Assembly: GCF_910592395.1 (NCBI RefSeq)
Contig: NC_088319.1
Coordinates: forward strand, 17,794,001-17,858,000
DNA length: 64,000 nucleotides
From: Lineus longissimus
Taxonomy: Eukaryota; Nemertea; Pilidiophora; Heteronemertea; Lineidae
Direction of reading: 5' to 3'
The notes below the pieces were generated by a model that was not told the DNA's origin, did no database searches, and worked only from the letters and a program-made list of their open reading frames with translations. The position numbers and the translations under genes were made by a program. Each line of letters begins with the position of its first letter. Position 1 is the first letter of the stretch. Below, piece after piece: positions 1-13,200 of this stretch.

Positions 1-3000
1 GTCTGTCAGGCACGGATCGCTGTACCCGGTCACACCCACGCAGTAGGTGGCTTCAGACTCTCCGAGTTGGATCTTCCTGTAGTTTGTGTAGGGGTCGTTG
101 AGGGACTGGAACCACGTAACACCCTGCAGCGCCGCGTTGTTGTCGGCTGCAAACTGCTTTACTTCGAAGAGACACCTGAAATAAGAAGAGAAAATAAAAC
201 GTCTGTTCTTGCCCAGGGTTTAAACATTGTTCTTTTTAGAAGAGATTGTGACACCTTGTTCATGGTTGTCCCTCGACCACCAAGCTCGTCTTTTACTGAT
301 AGTCGAGTTTAATCAGTTATTTTGAGATACTGAGCCTTCGGGGCAAGGTTTATCTAGACTCTCGACGCGGTTTATTAGTCCCCCTCGGGACCGTGAGGAT
401 GATTCACTGCGTCCGGAGAGAAGGTTATCCCAGCTAGAATGGGACTCTTGGGGCGACATTTGACTCGACACGAGAAAAACTGAGGACAGCTGGGACAGAA
501 CATTTCAAAGATGAATTCAAAGGAGTATAAAAAGATATTGATGAAGGCTACGTTCCAACTTCCTCAGCAGGCGTTCTTGACGTCATTAGTACCAGGGCCA
601 ATCAGGCGGTCTCTTGGTCTACTCGCCTGTTCTCCAACTCTGCGGAGCAATTCCCGGCATACTTGGTCATATTCAATGCAGTCACGTTCACAGTGGTGTT
701 GATCTGTTCATACAGCATGAGGTAGAAGTTGTGTGGAGTCTTGTCGGTAGGAGCCGGGGCGACGTATGGGAGGACTTCGTCGCCAGATGAAAGCTGGAAT
801 TTTGAACCACAGCAAAAGGTGATTGGGAGTTACAAATACTTCGGTCGTGATGACAGGGTGGTCCCCAGTGAATGTCAGTGCTGATGTAGTTAATCAGATT
901 ATCGTTTCAATTTCTTCTAGGTATCCTCAGATTACTTCATGAGTTTCCGTCAATACGAATAGTCGCTCCCCTGTATTTCCTGACAGCACCTGGTCAGTTT
1001 TACAGTATACGTACGTACCATTCCTTTGATGTTCACAACGACCCAGTGAACCAGCGGTTTGTCAGCGGTTCCAACAGACGCAGTGGGGACGTCAGCATCG
1101 ACCATCATCAACATAAAGGTTTTGTCTAAAAGTAAGAAAGAAATGCGAACAGTTCACCCGGGTACCGGTAGGGCAGTCGCGTGCGTATTTTTCATTGAAA
1201 CGATCTCGTACGGCCGGCACCGACATATATCGTCGTTGATGATGGAGAGAGCGGTAGCCGGTACATATTGAGCACGGTTCACTAGCAGTTCAATGTGCTC
1301 ATGACGTGACGAGAGCAAATCTCACGGGTGGGGCGGAAATTCGCCACATTGCTGACATCATCGGCGCCAACAACTGTTTCTTTTGACCCTGCCGGAGTCT
1401 TTCAAACAATAAATGATTGTGTCTCACTCTGCTGACCTCGATTTTGAAAAACTTTTTAAAAAAGGTCATTCAAACGTTAAATCAACTGCAAAGATGATCT
1501 TTTATATCACTGAGGTATATACATACGATATGTCGAGAAAAATCTGTACAACTATCGAAATATACGATTACTTGGAACTATTTCGGCTAATCACTTTGCC
1601 ACCTGCGCGACCTTGTCACTATTGTGGCGCGCTCGTTTGCATACCGCATATAAGAGGCGAATAAAATCTCCATTTCAACATGAAAGCCTTGACGGTTCAG
1701 CGCTGAAGGTGTTTGACTGTGGATCGGCTGGTCACGGGTTCGACCCCCGGTGAATCTGCCGATTTTTTTTTTCCTTTTTTCTTCTTCCTTGTCTCGTTAT
1801 CTAATCATCCATGTACAGATGTAAACATTTTCATTATCATCATTATCATACCTCGCACCCAAACTTTTCAAACTCCAGCACATACTGATTCCGGGCGTTC
1901 GAGTACATGAATTATGGGGTAGATGTATTGTTTCAATCATCGCAAATCTGCCTAAAACGGCAAGTTTTCTCAGGTACGGGTACGGCAGTGGCGTGCGTCT
2001 TTTTCATTGAAACGACCTCGCACGGCCGGCACCGACATATATCGTCGTTGATGATGGAGAGAGCGGTGGCCGGTACATATTGAGCACGGTTCACTAGCAG
2101 TTCAATGTGCTCATGACATGACGAGAGCAAATCTCACGGGTGGGGCGGAAATTCGCCACATTGCTGACATCATCGGCGCCAACAACTGTTTCTTTTGACC
2201 CTGCCGGAGTCTTTCAAAACACTAAATGATTGTGTCTGACTCTGCTGACCTCGATTTTGAAAAACTTTTTAAAAAAGGTCATTCAAACGTTAAATCAACT
2301 GCAAAGATAATCTTTTATATCACTGAGGTATATACATACGATATGTCGAGAAAAATCTGTACAACTATCGAAATATACGATTACTTGGAACTATTTCGGC
2401 TAATCACTTTGCCACCTGCGCGACCTTGTCACTATTGTGGCGCGCTCGTTTGCATACCGCATATAAGAGGCGAATAAAATCTCCATTTCAACATGAAAGC
2501 GTTGACGGTTCAGCGCTGAAGGTGTTTGACTGTGGATCGGCTGGTCACGGGTTCGACCCCCGGTGAATCTGCCGATTTTTTTTTTTCCTTTTTTCTTCTT
2601 CCTTGTCTCGTTATCTAATCATCCATGTACAGATGTAAACATTTTCATTATCATCATTATCATACCTCGCACCCAAACTTTTCAAACTCCAGCACATACT
2701 GATTCCGGGCGTTCGAGTACATGAATTATGGGGTAGATGTACTGTTTCAATCATCGCAAATCTGCCTAAAACGGCAAGTTTTCTCAGGTACGGGTACGGC
2801 AGTGGCGTGCGTCTTTTTCATTGAAACGACCTCGCACGGCCGGTACCGACATATATCGTCGTTGATGATGGAGAGAGCGGTAGCCGGTACATATTGAGCA
2901 CAGTTCACTAGCAGTTCAATGTGCTCATGACATGACGAGAGCAAATCTCACGGGTGGGGCGGAAATTCGCCACATTGCTGACATCATCGGCGCCAACAAC

Positions 3001-6000
3001 TGTTTCTTTTGACCCTGCCGGAGTCTTTCAAAACAATAAATGATTGTGTCTGACTCTGCTGACCTCGATTTTGAAAAACTTTTTAAAAAAGGTCATTCAA
3101 ACGTTAAATCAACTTCAAAGATAATCTTTTATATCACTGAGGTATATACATACGATATATCGAGAAAAATCTGTACAACTATCGAAATGTACGATTACTT
3201 GGAACTATTTCGGCTAATCACTTTGCCACCTGCGCGACCTTGTCACTATTGTGGCGCGCTCGTTTGCATACCGCATATAAGAGGCGAATAAAATCTCCAT
3301 TTCAACATGAAAGCCTTGACAGTTCAGCGCTAAAGGTGTTTGACTGTGGATCGGCTGGTCACGGGTTCGACCCCCGGTGAATCTGCCGATTTTTTTTTCC
3401 TTTTTTCTTCTTCCTTGTCTCGTTATCTAATCATCCATGTACAGATGTAAACATTTTCATTATCATCATTATCATACCTCGCACCCAAACTTTTCAAACT
3501 CCAGCACATACTGATTCCGGGCGTTCGAGTACATGAATTATGGGGTAGATGTATTGTTTCAATCATCGCAAATCTGCCTAAAACGGCAAGTTTTCTCAGG
3601 TACGGGTACGGCAGTGGCGTGTGTCTTTTTCATTGAAACGACCTCGCACGGCCGGCACCGACATATATCGTCGTTGATGATGGAGAGAGCGGTGGCCGGT
3701 ACATATTGAGCACGGTTCACTAGCAGTTCAATGTGCTCATGACATGACGAGAGCAAATCTCACGGGTGGGGCGGAAATTCGCCACATTGCTGACATCATC
3801 GGCGCCAACAACTGTTTCTTTTGACCCTGCCGGAGTCTTTCAAAACACTAAATGATTGTGTCTGACCCTGCTGACCTCGATTTTGAAAAACTTTTTAAAA
3901 AAGGTCATTCAAACGTTAAATCAACTGCAAAGATAATCTTTTATATCACTGAGGTATATACATACGATATGTTGAGAAAAATCTGTACAACTATCGAAAT
4001 ATACGATTACTTGGAACTATTTCGGCTAATCACTTTGCCACCTGCGCGACCTTGTCACTATTGTGGCGCGCTCGTTTGCATACCGCATATAAGAGGCAAA
4101 TAAAATCTCCATTTCAACATGAAAGCCTTGACGGTTCAGCGTTGAAGGTGTTTGACTGTGGATCGGCTGGTCACGGGTTCGACCCCCGGTGAATCTGTCG
4201 ACTTTTTTTTTTCTTCCTTGTCTTGTTATCTAATCATCCATGTACAGATGTAAACATTTTCATTATCATACCCCGCGAGAAAAGAGCAAAGAGTCGGCTC
4301 TTTGAAGGAAAGTGACAGATATTGCTCGGACAAGTTACTTATCTTAGCAACCGAATTCTGCAATACATACTTGCTGGGAAACCTGCTGCTGCATCAACTC
4401 TGACGGATGGCGCTGTACGTTGGTTCACGGGCATCAGGGAACTGTTGCCCTTGGAGAAATCCATAGGGTTAATCTCCTTGGAATCAGCCCTTTAAAAGAA
4501 ATGCATCATACAAAACGGGGAGGGAGGAGGTGGTCATGATTCAAAAAGTACATAAGACAAAGAATATATATCTCAAACTCTTTCCTTAGACAGATAACAT
4601 TGCAAACCGTGTAAAATACGGGGCGGCACTTGTGGTAACGGGCAGTGCTCTTTTTTATCCGTTTTATCAGAAGGGTTTTTATCTAATACACTACTGGTTT
4701 TATCATGTTGACATGAAGGTTGATCTGAAAGAGCGTCATGGCATCATACTTAAACTTACTTGTAAGAATAAGAGTTACAACAAGCCTGGAAGCTGATGGC
4801 ACTGCTGGTGAACTTGACGTCGAGTCGTCTGCTCGGAGTCCAAGCAGACGATCCCGTCATTGTTGGCAGGAAGGCCTCGCTCTTGGCTTTGAGTTGTGTG
4901 GTGACTTGGGTCAAGCAGCTGGGCACGTAGGATGCATTCTTATTTATACAGTCCGCCTCTGACTGGGCCTGGCAGGCTGGAATATGAAAGGCGCAGATCA
5001 GTACTGTAAAATTGATCAGGACTATCGTGTGTTTTGATATAGCCGCGCCAGTAAAAATGAAACGACCAGTTGTCTATACATAATGCATGTTGATCTCCCT
5101 GGGCTTTACCGAGCCATGGTATCAATATTAGAAACAACTCGGCGGGGTTTTAATAATTGAATAGTTCGTTTTGACCATTAGGCAATTCATTATGACGCGT
5201 GGACCCATATATTGAACGCTCAACCGAGGGTGACACAATTGTCCTTAATTACTCAGCATCGTTGCCAACAACGTTTACACTCAAAATCAACCAGGTGCCT
5301 TCGCGAGTTAAAAGGCCTATCACAAACAAGGTCACCATAATAGACGAGCATATTGACCCTCATTTTTTTACATTTCTCCGTTTTAAGAAAACGCGCGTAT
5401 GACTGATGGAGGCTACGGGGGCTACTGATGGAGGCTACGGGGGCTACAGAATAAAAAGTCGCGGCAGCGTGGAGAGATTTTACTGTAGGTCTACTCTTGA
5501 ATTGACATAGGGTGAGGTCAAGTATTGGGTTTAAGACGAAATCGAGTTAAAGCCAAGTTTGTCTCGGTTTAAAACCAACACTCGGTCTTAATTCGACCAC
5601 ACAAATCTGCCCCAATTGAAACCGAGATGAAACCTGAGATAAAACTAAGATAAAACCAGGCTAAAACTCCCGAGGATTCGCTGATTTGAATCAGTTCTCA
5701 TGCATCATGTGCTGGTTCAGTCTCATGCATCATGCGCTGGTTTAGTCTCAAATGCCTCTCAATCGGTTCTCCGCTGCTGGCAGGCTTTCTTACAAAGTTG
5801 TCCCCTCTTTGCTGAGCAACAAGATTTTACACTGCCGGGCCGCAGTTTAACAAATCACTCCCAACTCTTTCACCAAATATCTATCCAACTGATGCTTCGG
5901 AGCGTAAAGGAATCGAAATGCAGCTGAATCAAACGATGTCAAAATACGGAGCATTTGGAAAGACTTACCAAGTATTAAAGCAGAGAGAACCAAAAATGTC

Positions 6001-6005
6001 TTCAT
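1..6005 (-). CDS. Secreted PEBP-family protein, 5' six exons (3' end beyond window)
   Basis: Exons in plus coordinates, 5' to 3' on the minus strand: 5969-6005, 4760-4976, 4371-4489, 1019-1125, 627-793 and 1-175 (continuing off the edge). Phases agree at every junction and give 274 codons. The start at 6005 opens a signal peptide (MKTFLVLSALILACQAQS) followed by a Cys-rich region and several N-glycosylation motifs. Exons 4-6 match the phosphatidylethanolamine-binding protein (PEBP) fold: a strand ending MMVDADVP, then HWVVVNIKG, then a Y-x-P-AP..PH...LMLYEQ block and a C-terminal FEVKQFAA..WFQS block. The family's DPDAP ligand-site motif reads DADVP here, while the His of HW is kept. Family knowledge: PEBPs bind anionic ligands or lipid head groups and regulate kinases or proteases. 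Here the protein is probably extracellular. Exon 5 ends at a GC donor. Exact function unknown. Confidence 0.82.
1150..4276. repeat. Tandem array of an 812-bp repeat with tRNA-like module (about 3.9 copies)
   Basis: Equivalent points recur at 1413, 2226, 3040 and 3852, a period of 812-814 bp, with only scattered substitutions between copies. The array fills most of intron 3 of the PEBP-family gene. Each unit carries a tRNA-like segment (near 1690-1763, 2504-2577, 3316-3390 and 4127-4200) with a B-box-like GGTTCGACCCC, an upstream degenerate A-box and then a run of T that could act as a pol III terminator. A position-matched anticodon loop would read GTG, but no acceptor stem is evident. A diverged single copy lies at 23185-23862, so the family is dispersed as well as tandem. 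The conserved short open frames inside it look incidental. Confidence 0.9.
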
Positions 6006-6010
6006 GGTGT

Positions 6011-6960
6011 CAAAATGAGACTTGTCTCCAACTGAAATGAATCGATGGCTGTGTACACCACCGGCTGCGCGTATTCACGTATCACCAAGAGTGTTATATA
6101 ATGAAAGAACCGCCTGTTTGGTAATCATAATACACACGAATAAGGGTGAAGTCATATTTTATTCAAAAGAAGAGGCATAAATTATTAATTATTCTTCCTT
6201 CCCCTGTAAGATAAATGTTTTAAGGAGAAAGCACAACCTACAAGACTACTGTGTTCCTCCGCTTGACTGCTGTATGCAGAATGCCTTGGCTTCTTCCAGT
6301 GGAAAGACTTTGTCATGTCTTCCAAGTGATTTGCAGCCAAGGCCGGTTTGGTTGCTAGGGGGCCAGTAAAGCTGGTGTCCAGCTCCTGCTTACTGGACCT
6401 TCAGGTTGACAAAGAAGATAACGTCTTCTATCCAAGCCAAGACAGTTATGGTCCTTGTTCTACAGCAATGAGGGGTATGGTTCATTCCCAGTGTACCTCA
6501 CAATACCTTGAAAGGGTACAATCTGCTGCACCATACCTGACCTGGGTCAGACTTGCATTAACAAGTACAACTTGTATTGTTTTTTCGGGGACAAGGAGAC
6601 CAGGCACAGCCTACCCATTCTATCTGGAGACCACTGTTGTATTGGGACAGGTCTCCGGTCTCTCTGTGTACCTGGGTAATTATCTGATCTGGGGCCATGT
6701 TAGTGGCAGCCCGACCATATCAGGCCATTTGACTCGATACATACTTAATACTCGTATGGAGAAGTCATGTTGTTTGCAAGAGGATGCATTGTTGGAGACA
6801 TGGCCAGTCATCATCTGTCGGTGTTACAGACTCGCCACATTGCCTTTCAAGTATTTGACGTTGGGTAAGCTGTGAAATCATACTCGTCACTCTACCTCAA
6901 CGTAAGGTATCATATCAAAGAACATCCAAAAACACATCAAAGTATCATCAATCAGAGAAC
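6011..6960. other. Spacer between the PEBP gene promoter and the ELYS 3' end
   Basis: No recognisable exon or RNA gene. A 175-codon open frame at 6348-6875 (+) has no familiar motif and no evident splice context, so it is treated as chance. The rest probably holds the PEBP promoter and the region downstream of ELYS. Confidence 0.4.
6094..6100 (-). promoter_or_regulatory. Probable TATA box of the PEBP-family gene
   Basis: The minus strand reads TATATAA about 90 bases upstream of the ATG at 6005. This is a plausible distance for a core promoter with a short 5' leader. Seen in sequence; function inferred. Confidence 0.45.
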
Positions 6961-6966
6961 TTTATT
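6961..6966 (-). terminator. Poly(A) signal for ELYS
   Basis: TTTATT on plus gives AATAAA on minus, about 285 bases beyond the ELYS stop codon at 7249-7251. It is a reasonable polyadenylation signal for a short 3' UTR. Confidence 0.55.
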
Positions 6967-7248
6967 CACACAGACTCATTTTACGATTTACACAGTTGAG
7001 TGTGTAACCAGCACTACTCTCATACGGTAGACTCGTGAGTAAGAGAGCCTTTGAGATATATCCCATATCTTGAGTTGTCCTCACGCCCAGTAACTAAGGC
7101 AGCCCAAGAGAGTAGTCCAGTGGTTTAGGTCTCATGACCAGAGCTTATTTTTACCATATCGTACGGTCACACTGTATCCACATGTATAGTCACTTGGTTC
7201 AAGTTATCTCCAGTTCTCACAAGGTGGTAACAAATGCTACAGTCAATT

Positions 7249-10200
7249 TCAGTTTTTACAGTGAAGTTTATAAGACTTCGGCCGGGCCCTTGTTGTTCTG
7301 CGCGTGCTCCTGCCCGTGTCATCCCCTTGTGGAGGCTCCACCGGCTTCCGTGACCTTGTTGAACGTGTTGGGACCGGCGAGACAAAGTTGATGGGGCTGT
7401 CACTGACAGATTCAGAGACGGACGTTCTCGTTGATTTTTTCCTCGGCCTGAAATAAACCACAACATAGGATAAGAAGTTGAGAGCATGGTTTTTCCTCTT
7501 GGATTTCACTATTCTGGGTTGTTTGGGACAACTGATGTAAGATGGTATCTGAGGCAGTCAACAACTCTGTTTCAGTTACAAGGATAATTGCATGGTGAGA
7601 ATGACTTACTTCTTTGCTGATCGCTTCACAGAAGTCGGTTTCCCTGGAGACATCACCTTGGTTTCATCGAGGACCGTCATAGAGAGACTGTGGATCGACT
7701 GCATTGAGATATCACCCACATTCGGCTCAATCATCGATGTGTAGAGTTTGTCGTCTGATTGGCGACGGCGTAGTCTTGAGCGTGTAATTGGGGGTGAGAA
7801 GATGAACGACTGAGGCTGCGGCGTGGCTTTCACATCGGACGTCACTGAACCTCCCTCGACTGATAGAGGCATGGCAAACGTAAAGCTTGGCTCATCTCCT
7901 GAAACGATCCATGTGATTTGGTGAATGAGCGCGCTGGCCACATTCTGGTGAAACCTATGGTATAAAGCTCTGGTGGGCAATCCCACATCACTTTCCACAC
8001 AAGTTGCACTAAGCATCTCAATGATATTTTAGCCTTTATGCTCCTTCTAGGAATACAGTAGCCATTCTCACCACAAACATACCTTCATCTTGATGATCTG
8101 AAGCCTGGCCCCGAACAGGAGTCGTCTCTCGTGAACCTTTGGTGGTGGATCGCAGTTTCATCATGAAGCTACCGGAGGACAGTGGGGACATCTGACGCGC
8201 TTTACACTCTGGAAGGAAGACATCAAGTTGGCTTACTATCAGTGACATCGTGATGTTCTGAGCTGGAGATAATGAACGCATTAGGCCAGAGCTCATCCAA
8301 GATACAGTAGCATATAGCAACTAGAAGTATCACTCCCCTGGATGTCTTCCTGATCGGGATACTTCCCAGTCGGGACAGGTGCCAATCCTGATGATGGTGA
8401 TGAGAAGGTTGGCATGTGTGCCATGATATATATCATGCACTACCTTTCCACTTGCACTGAGACTGCACACGAAATGAACGATTCAACAAGATAACACACA
8501 CTCCCTGAGAGTTAATCCAACATCCCGGCCATAAGCTTTGTTTATTATAAAACCACTTTATCACTCCTGGCCTTCAATTACCTTCTTTATCACTCTCTTC
8601 ACTCAGTTCTGCCTCCATCACATCTGTCTGAGCCAGGCCACGGTCAGACTCTTTCACCAGAGATTGTGCAGGGGTGCGGCACTTTGATGGTCTGAGTTCA
8701 CTCTTCCTGGGGCTGGGGTCCTTGACTGGGCTTCCCTGGAAAGAGGATTGGAATGTTGATCACATGATTTACAACTTGTTGGCAGCTTGTGAGTGAGTGA
8801 GAAATGCTACGGTAGGTCAACACTAGTTTGACGGCTCTTTGTTAACAGGAAGACAGCATCTGTTTCAAATGAGATGAGAACTATTCAAAATGAAAGTGGT
8901 GAGCAGTAACACTATCATGGTCATGAAGTACTTTTAAAGGTGCAAGTCAACTTCTCAAGATGCGGCTCAGAATGATATGAGTACAGCAAGCTTTCCAAGG
9001 ACATGAAGTTAGTAACTGATTGTCATAGGACAAGATACGTTTAGATATGAATGATCTTTCCATCAAAGCAGTTGATCAAGCAAGCAGTAATGAAAGCATG
9101 CAAAAGAAAGAGAACTCCTTACACACCTTGATTGTGGTGTAGTATTCAGCAGCATGTATCTTACACAGTGTCAACATACACACCTTGATTGTGGTGTAGT
9201 ATTCAGCAGCATGTATCTTACACAGTGTCAACATACACACCTTGATTGTGGTGTAGTATTCAGCAGCATGTATGTTACACAGTGTCAACATACACACCTT
9301 GATTGTGGTGTAGTATTCAGCAGCATGTATTTTACACAGTGTCAACATACACACCTTGATTGTGGTGTAGTATTCAGCAGCATGTATTTTACACAGTGTC
9401 AACATACACACCTTGATTGTGGTGTAGTATTCAGCAGCATGTATTTTACACAGTGTCAACATACACACCTTGATTGTGGTGTAGTATTCAGCAGCATGTA
9501 TTTTACACAGTGTCAACATACACACCTTGATTGTGGTGTAGTATTCAGCAGCATGTATTTTACACAGTGTCAACAAAGTGTGTATTGTCTGACACTGTGA
9601 CACGCACCAACAGTCTAGACGTGTTTTCTAAAGGCTTGACCTTTCATACTTTCATTTAAATACTAATGGAAGAACTGGTGCTTTAACAGGCACCACAAGG
9701 GTGAGCTTTTCAGAGGTAAGCTGAAGTTCTCCAGGAAGCATGTTCAGGTGTCCCCTCAACACCAAACCAGCAAGTGTTGAAAAGCATTTGAAAGAAGCAC
9801 TCAAGCTAAGGAAGATAGGCAATTATAAAATGTCAGTGCACCAGACTTTGCCCGGACCACAAGCTTTCACTCATGCTATGTCCCGAGTTACACCAGACAA
9901 GTTTGATTTCATTCAAGTGAAAGAGAAGTTCTATCCACAGTGGAAAGTTCATTCTACAGTAGAAAGTTCATTCTACAGTGGAAAGTTCATTCTACAGTAG
10001 AAAGTTCTACCACTGTAGAAGAGAACGTTGGTTTACTAAATCCGGGCAAAAGACCAGACACACTGACAAATGGAGCAGCAAGTAAAGTCTACAACACAAG
10101 AGAGGAGAAGCAAAGCGTTGGCTCAGGCACATCAACCAATCTACCTCTTCCTGAACGTCTGCTAACAGGTCTGACAACAACACATTCTCACAATCTGAAT

Positions 10201-13200
10201 CCTGATAAAAAAAGTCACAGTAAAAATGATCGGAAATGCTTTAAAAAATGGCATGATAGCTTTTATATCTCTTGTCAACAGCGGATACTACCAATTGTTG
10301 AATCCTTGGCTAGATCTGGCATGGGCACTTCTCTACAGTGAATCCTGCCCAATGCCAGTTGATCTCCCTAGATTCAAATCTTAGCCATAATATGGTAGGT
10401 ATCGTATTGAGTGTTGTTACTCATGATGAGATCTTTCAGACGGTCAGTTGAAGATACAGAAGATAAGCCCAACAGAAGAGACAACAGAACGTTTGAAGGA
10501 AACATAAGAGGATTTGACTGACCTTGGAGGCTAAGCGTGGTGACCTCCTCGGTGAAGGAGCTGGACCATCCCCTCCAGCACTACGATGTGTATCTATCAC
10601 TAACGGCTCAGCAAACTTCTCCAAATCCTCTTTCGTAAATCGACTCGGTGTCTTTGTTTTTCGCCCTGATTCTACAGCTGATGTCTCCACTTTTTGAGAT
10701 GGAGTCCTAGATTTCCTCTCATTGTCTGCAGTGAACTTCCTCTGCAGTGATTCCTGTGGTGGCGTCCTCTGTACTTTCTCTTGTTCCTGTTGCTGCGTTT
10801 GGAACATGTCACCCGTATCAACCTCCGGGGATCTAGCCTTCACTGCGCTTGATTTTGGTGTATCTATAGTTTTTTCCAGCACCTTTTTGGATGATTTTGG
10901 ACTTTGAATGATAGTTTTTTGAGTGACACGCGGTGAATCCATAACGTCCGTTAAATCAGGATAAATCCGGCCAGCAGACTCACTAGTTGTTTCAGGAATC
11001 GTGGCTTTTGATATTTCCATTTCGAGACTGCGACGGACATCTCCAGCCGATCGGTCCAAGGGTTGACCTGCCGATGGGAACTCTAAAGGTTCAGTGTCCA
11101 TGTCTTCGTCTGGTTCTTGGTGCTCTGAAATGTGAAAGTCATTCCATTTGAAGCATGATTTGCATGTAAAACAGGTGTAAGAGGGTAATGTGAATCTCTT
11201 ATCACACCAGACCATGAAGACACCTACCGATATTTTTAGATTTGTTCATATTAAACGTGATCTCATCGTCAATGACCTGCACCTCCTCGTCCATCTCTTC
11301 AATGTCCAGAGAGCTCCGTTCCCACGGTGCTGCCCCCTGTGGTGAAACCCGCGGAGAGAACCGTTCAGGTGTTGGGCTTCTCTCTCGCACGTTCCGTGGA
11401 CTTTCTGACCTGTCATCAACTGTGGTGGAACTCGGAATGGAGAAACGAAGTTGTTTTGAGGATGATGCAGATTTCTTGTCGAACATGACTTTACGGGAAA
11501 TCTTCGGGGGCGTTTCCATATGGATGCCGGCACTGATCATATCTGAAATCAGACAATAAGAATATGACACAGTATCTCTACCCTACATACTCAGCGATAA
11601 CTCCATCTCGCCATGAAATCTTTGTCAAGTCTGACGATGTAATACTTGTGATGCAGGGCAGTGGCATGATTGTGAAGATACCATCACAACAACAGCCTTT
11701 CCTTGTTCAAGACGTTCTACTCTAGAGATATAAAAGTAAGAAAAAGCTGTACCTGTGACTTGTTTTGCTTTGAAAGGAGCTTCCTTCATGGGACTCGGTG
11801 AGCGTTTCATCACTTGACGCACCTTGAGAATCGACTGTGGAGTTGGCTGTGGCTTCAACACGTTTCTCATTGGCGTCTGCCGATGGACGGGTGGCGTCTT
11901 TAGAAGCGACAACATTTCAGCACTGATGAACTTTGACGCTCGCCTGAAAAGAGTCAAGTTCAGGTCAATTGAAAAGAAATTTGCTCTTCTTCAGTTTTAG
12001 CTGAATGACTAAGCTTTCTCTCAAGTATAGCAGACAGCATCATACACATCATGTTCAGTTCAGGAGCAACAATTTAAACAGTGGGTTGGACAGACGGTCA
12101 TCTACATAACAGAAGACAGGAGAGAGATACTTCCCAACAACTACATACCTTTTGATACTATCAGTTGGCCGAGCAGGTGACAAACACAAGCTTGGCGACA
12201 GACCAAACATCTTCTTCGTAGGTGAGATAGGTCGAGTGACTTCCTCTGGTAGTGTAATGGTGGGGTAGACTACGTCACTAGTGTCCCGTATTCTAGAGCG
12301 GACCCGAGGGGTGACTGGGGTACAGATGAAGGGCCCCGGGTCGCCAGGAAGGTCAACCATGTCAGGTCTGGAAAAGAACAAGTTGGTTCATGTTTGCTTG
12401 GGAACACCAATGGCCAGAGCTTATTCTGCATTCCATAGCATCAAGAGACTTGGAAATATTTCTACCTTTGGAGAGGGTGATGGCCATTGCATGGGAACTT
12501 CCCAGTTATGACTGGTACCTATTCACTCCAAGATAGTGTTCAGACATAGAAATCAAAGCACGGAACCCATGACCTCCATGTTATGGGCCCTCTTACCAAT
12601 GCACCACTGTAGGTAAGAGGGCAACCTCTGAGATAGTCATGTTGTCTATGCCCATAAACGTTTACACACCTGCCATCTTTTGGTGCGGGAACATTCTCAT
12701 CCTCTTCTCGAGTTTGATGTCGTACTTCGTTCACTTTCTCCAAGATGGCGGACAGCAACGTGGCCTGGGACTGCATCTCGGCCTTCTTGCTACGATTCAC
12801 AACAGTCGACAAGGGTGCTGGACATACAACTGGAACAACAATGAATGTTAGAAAACAGAACATTCTGAAATCACTTCCTAGTCAGTTCTCCAGGGAAGAG
12901 TTCATGCAAGGATCAACAGGTGAGAATTGGAATCACCGTTCTCTCCCAACCAGGATGCCACCAACCAATCACCTTACTCACCAGTTTTCTTTCGAGTAAG
13001 TTTCTTGAGCTGACGATCTGAACTGAAGATCAGTTTCCGTTGAACCTCGGGCAGTATTCTGAAATAGCCATCAACGATCGTGTTTCTGGCAATGGCGCGT
13101 TCCTTGGCAAGCGGGTCAGTCTCAAGCTAGAAGTCAATCAGCAATATATTGGTGAGAGTTAACAGATGCAAACATTGTCGTACATCCTCCTCTGTTTTTC

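Noticed and set aside
1413-4103. Four near-identical 83-codon open frames (and 65-codon frames on minus) in the 812-bp array
   Set aside because: They are copies of one repeat, lie in a PEBP-gene intron, have no recognisable domain, and the diverged copy at 23.2-23.9 kb does not keep the frame.
6348-6875. 175-codon plus-strand open frame between PEBP and ELYS
   Set aside because: No family resemblance, no splice context, odd composition; most likely chance.
9076-9603. Long repetitive open frames on both strands
   Set aside because: Produced by a 57-bp minisatellite whose unit is a multiple of three; intronic to ELYS.
9740-10341. Two overlapping plus-strand open frames of 86 and 133 codons in ELYS intron 21
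   Set aside because: They shift frame across a 20-bp repeat, show no domain and have no evident promoter or splice partners. A plus-strand transcript would revive them.
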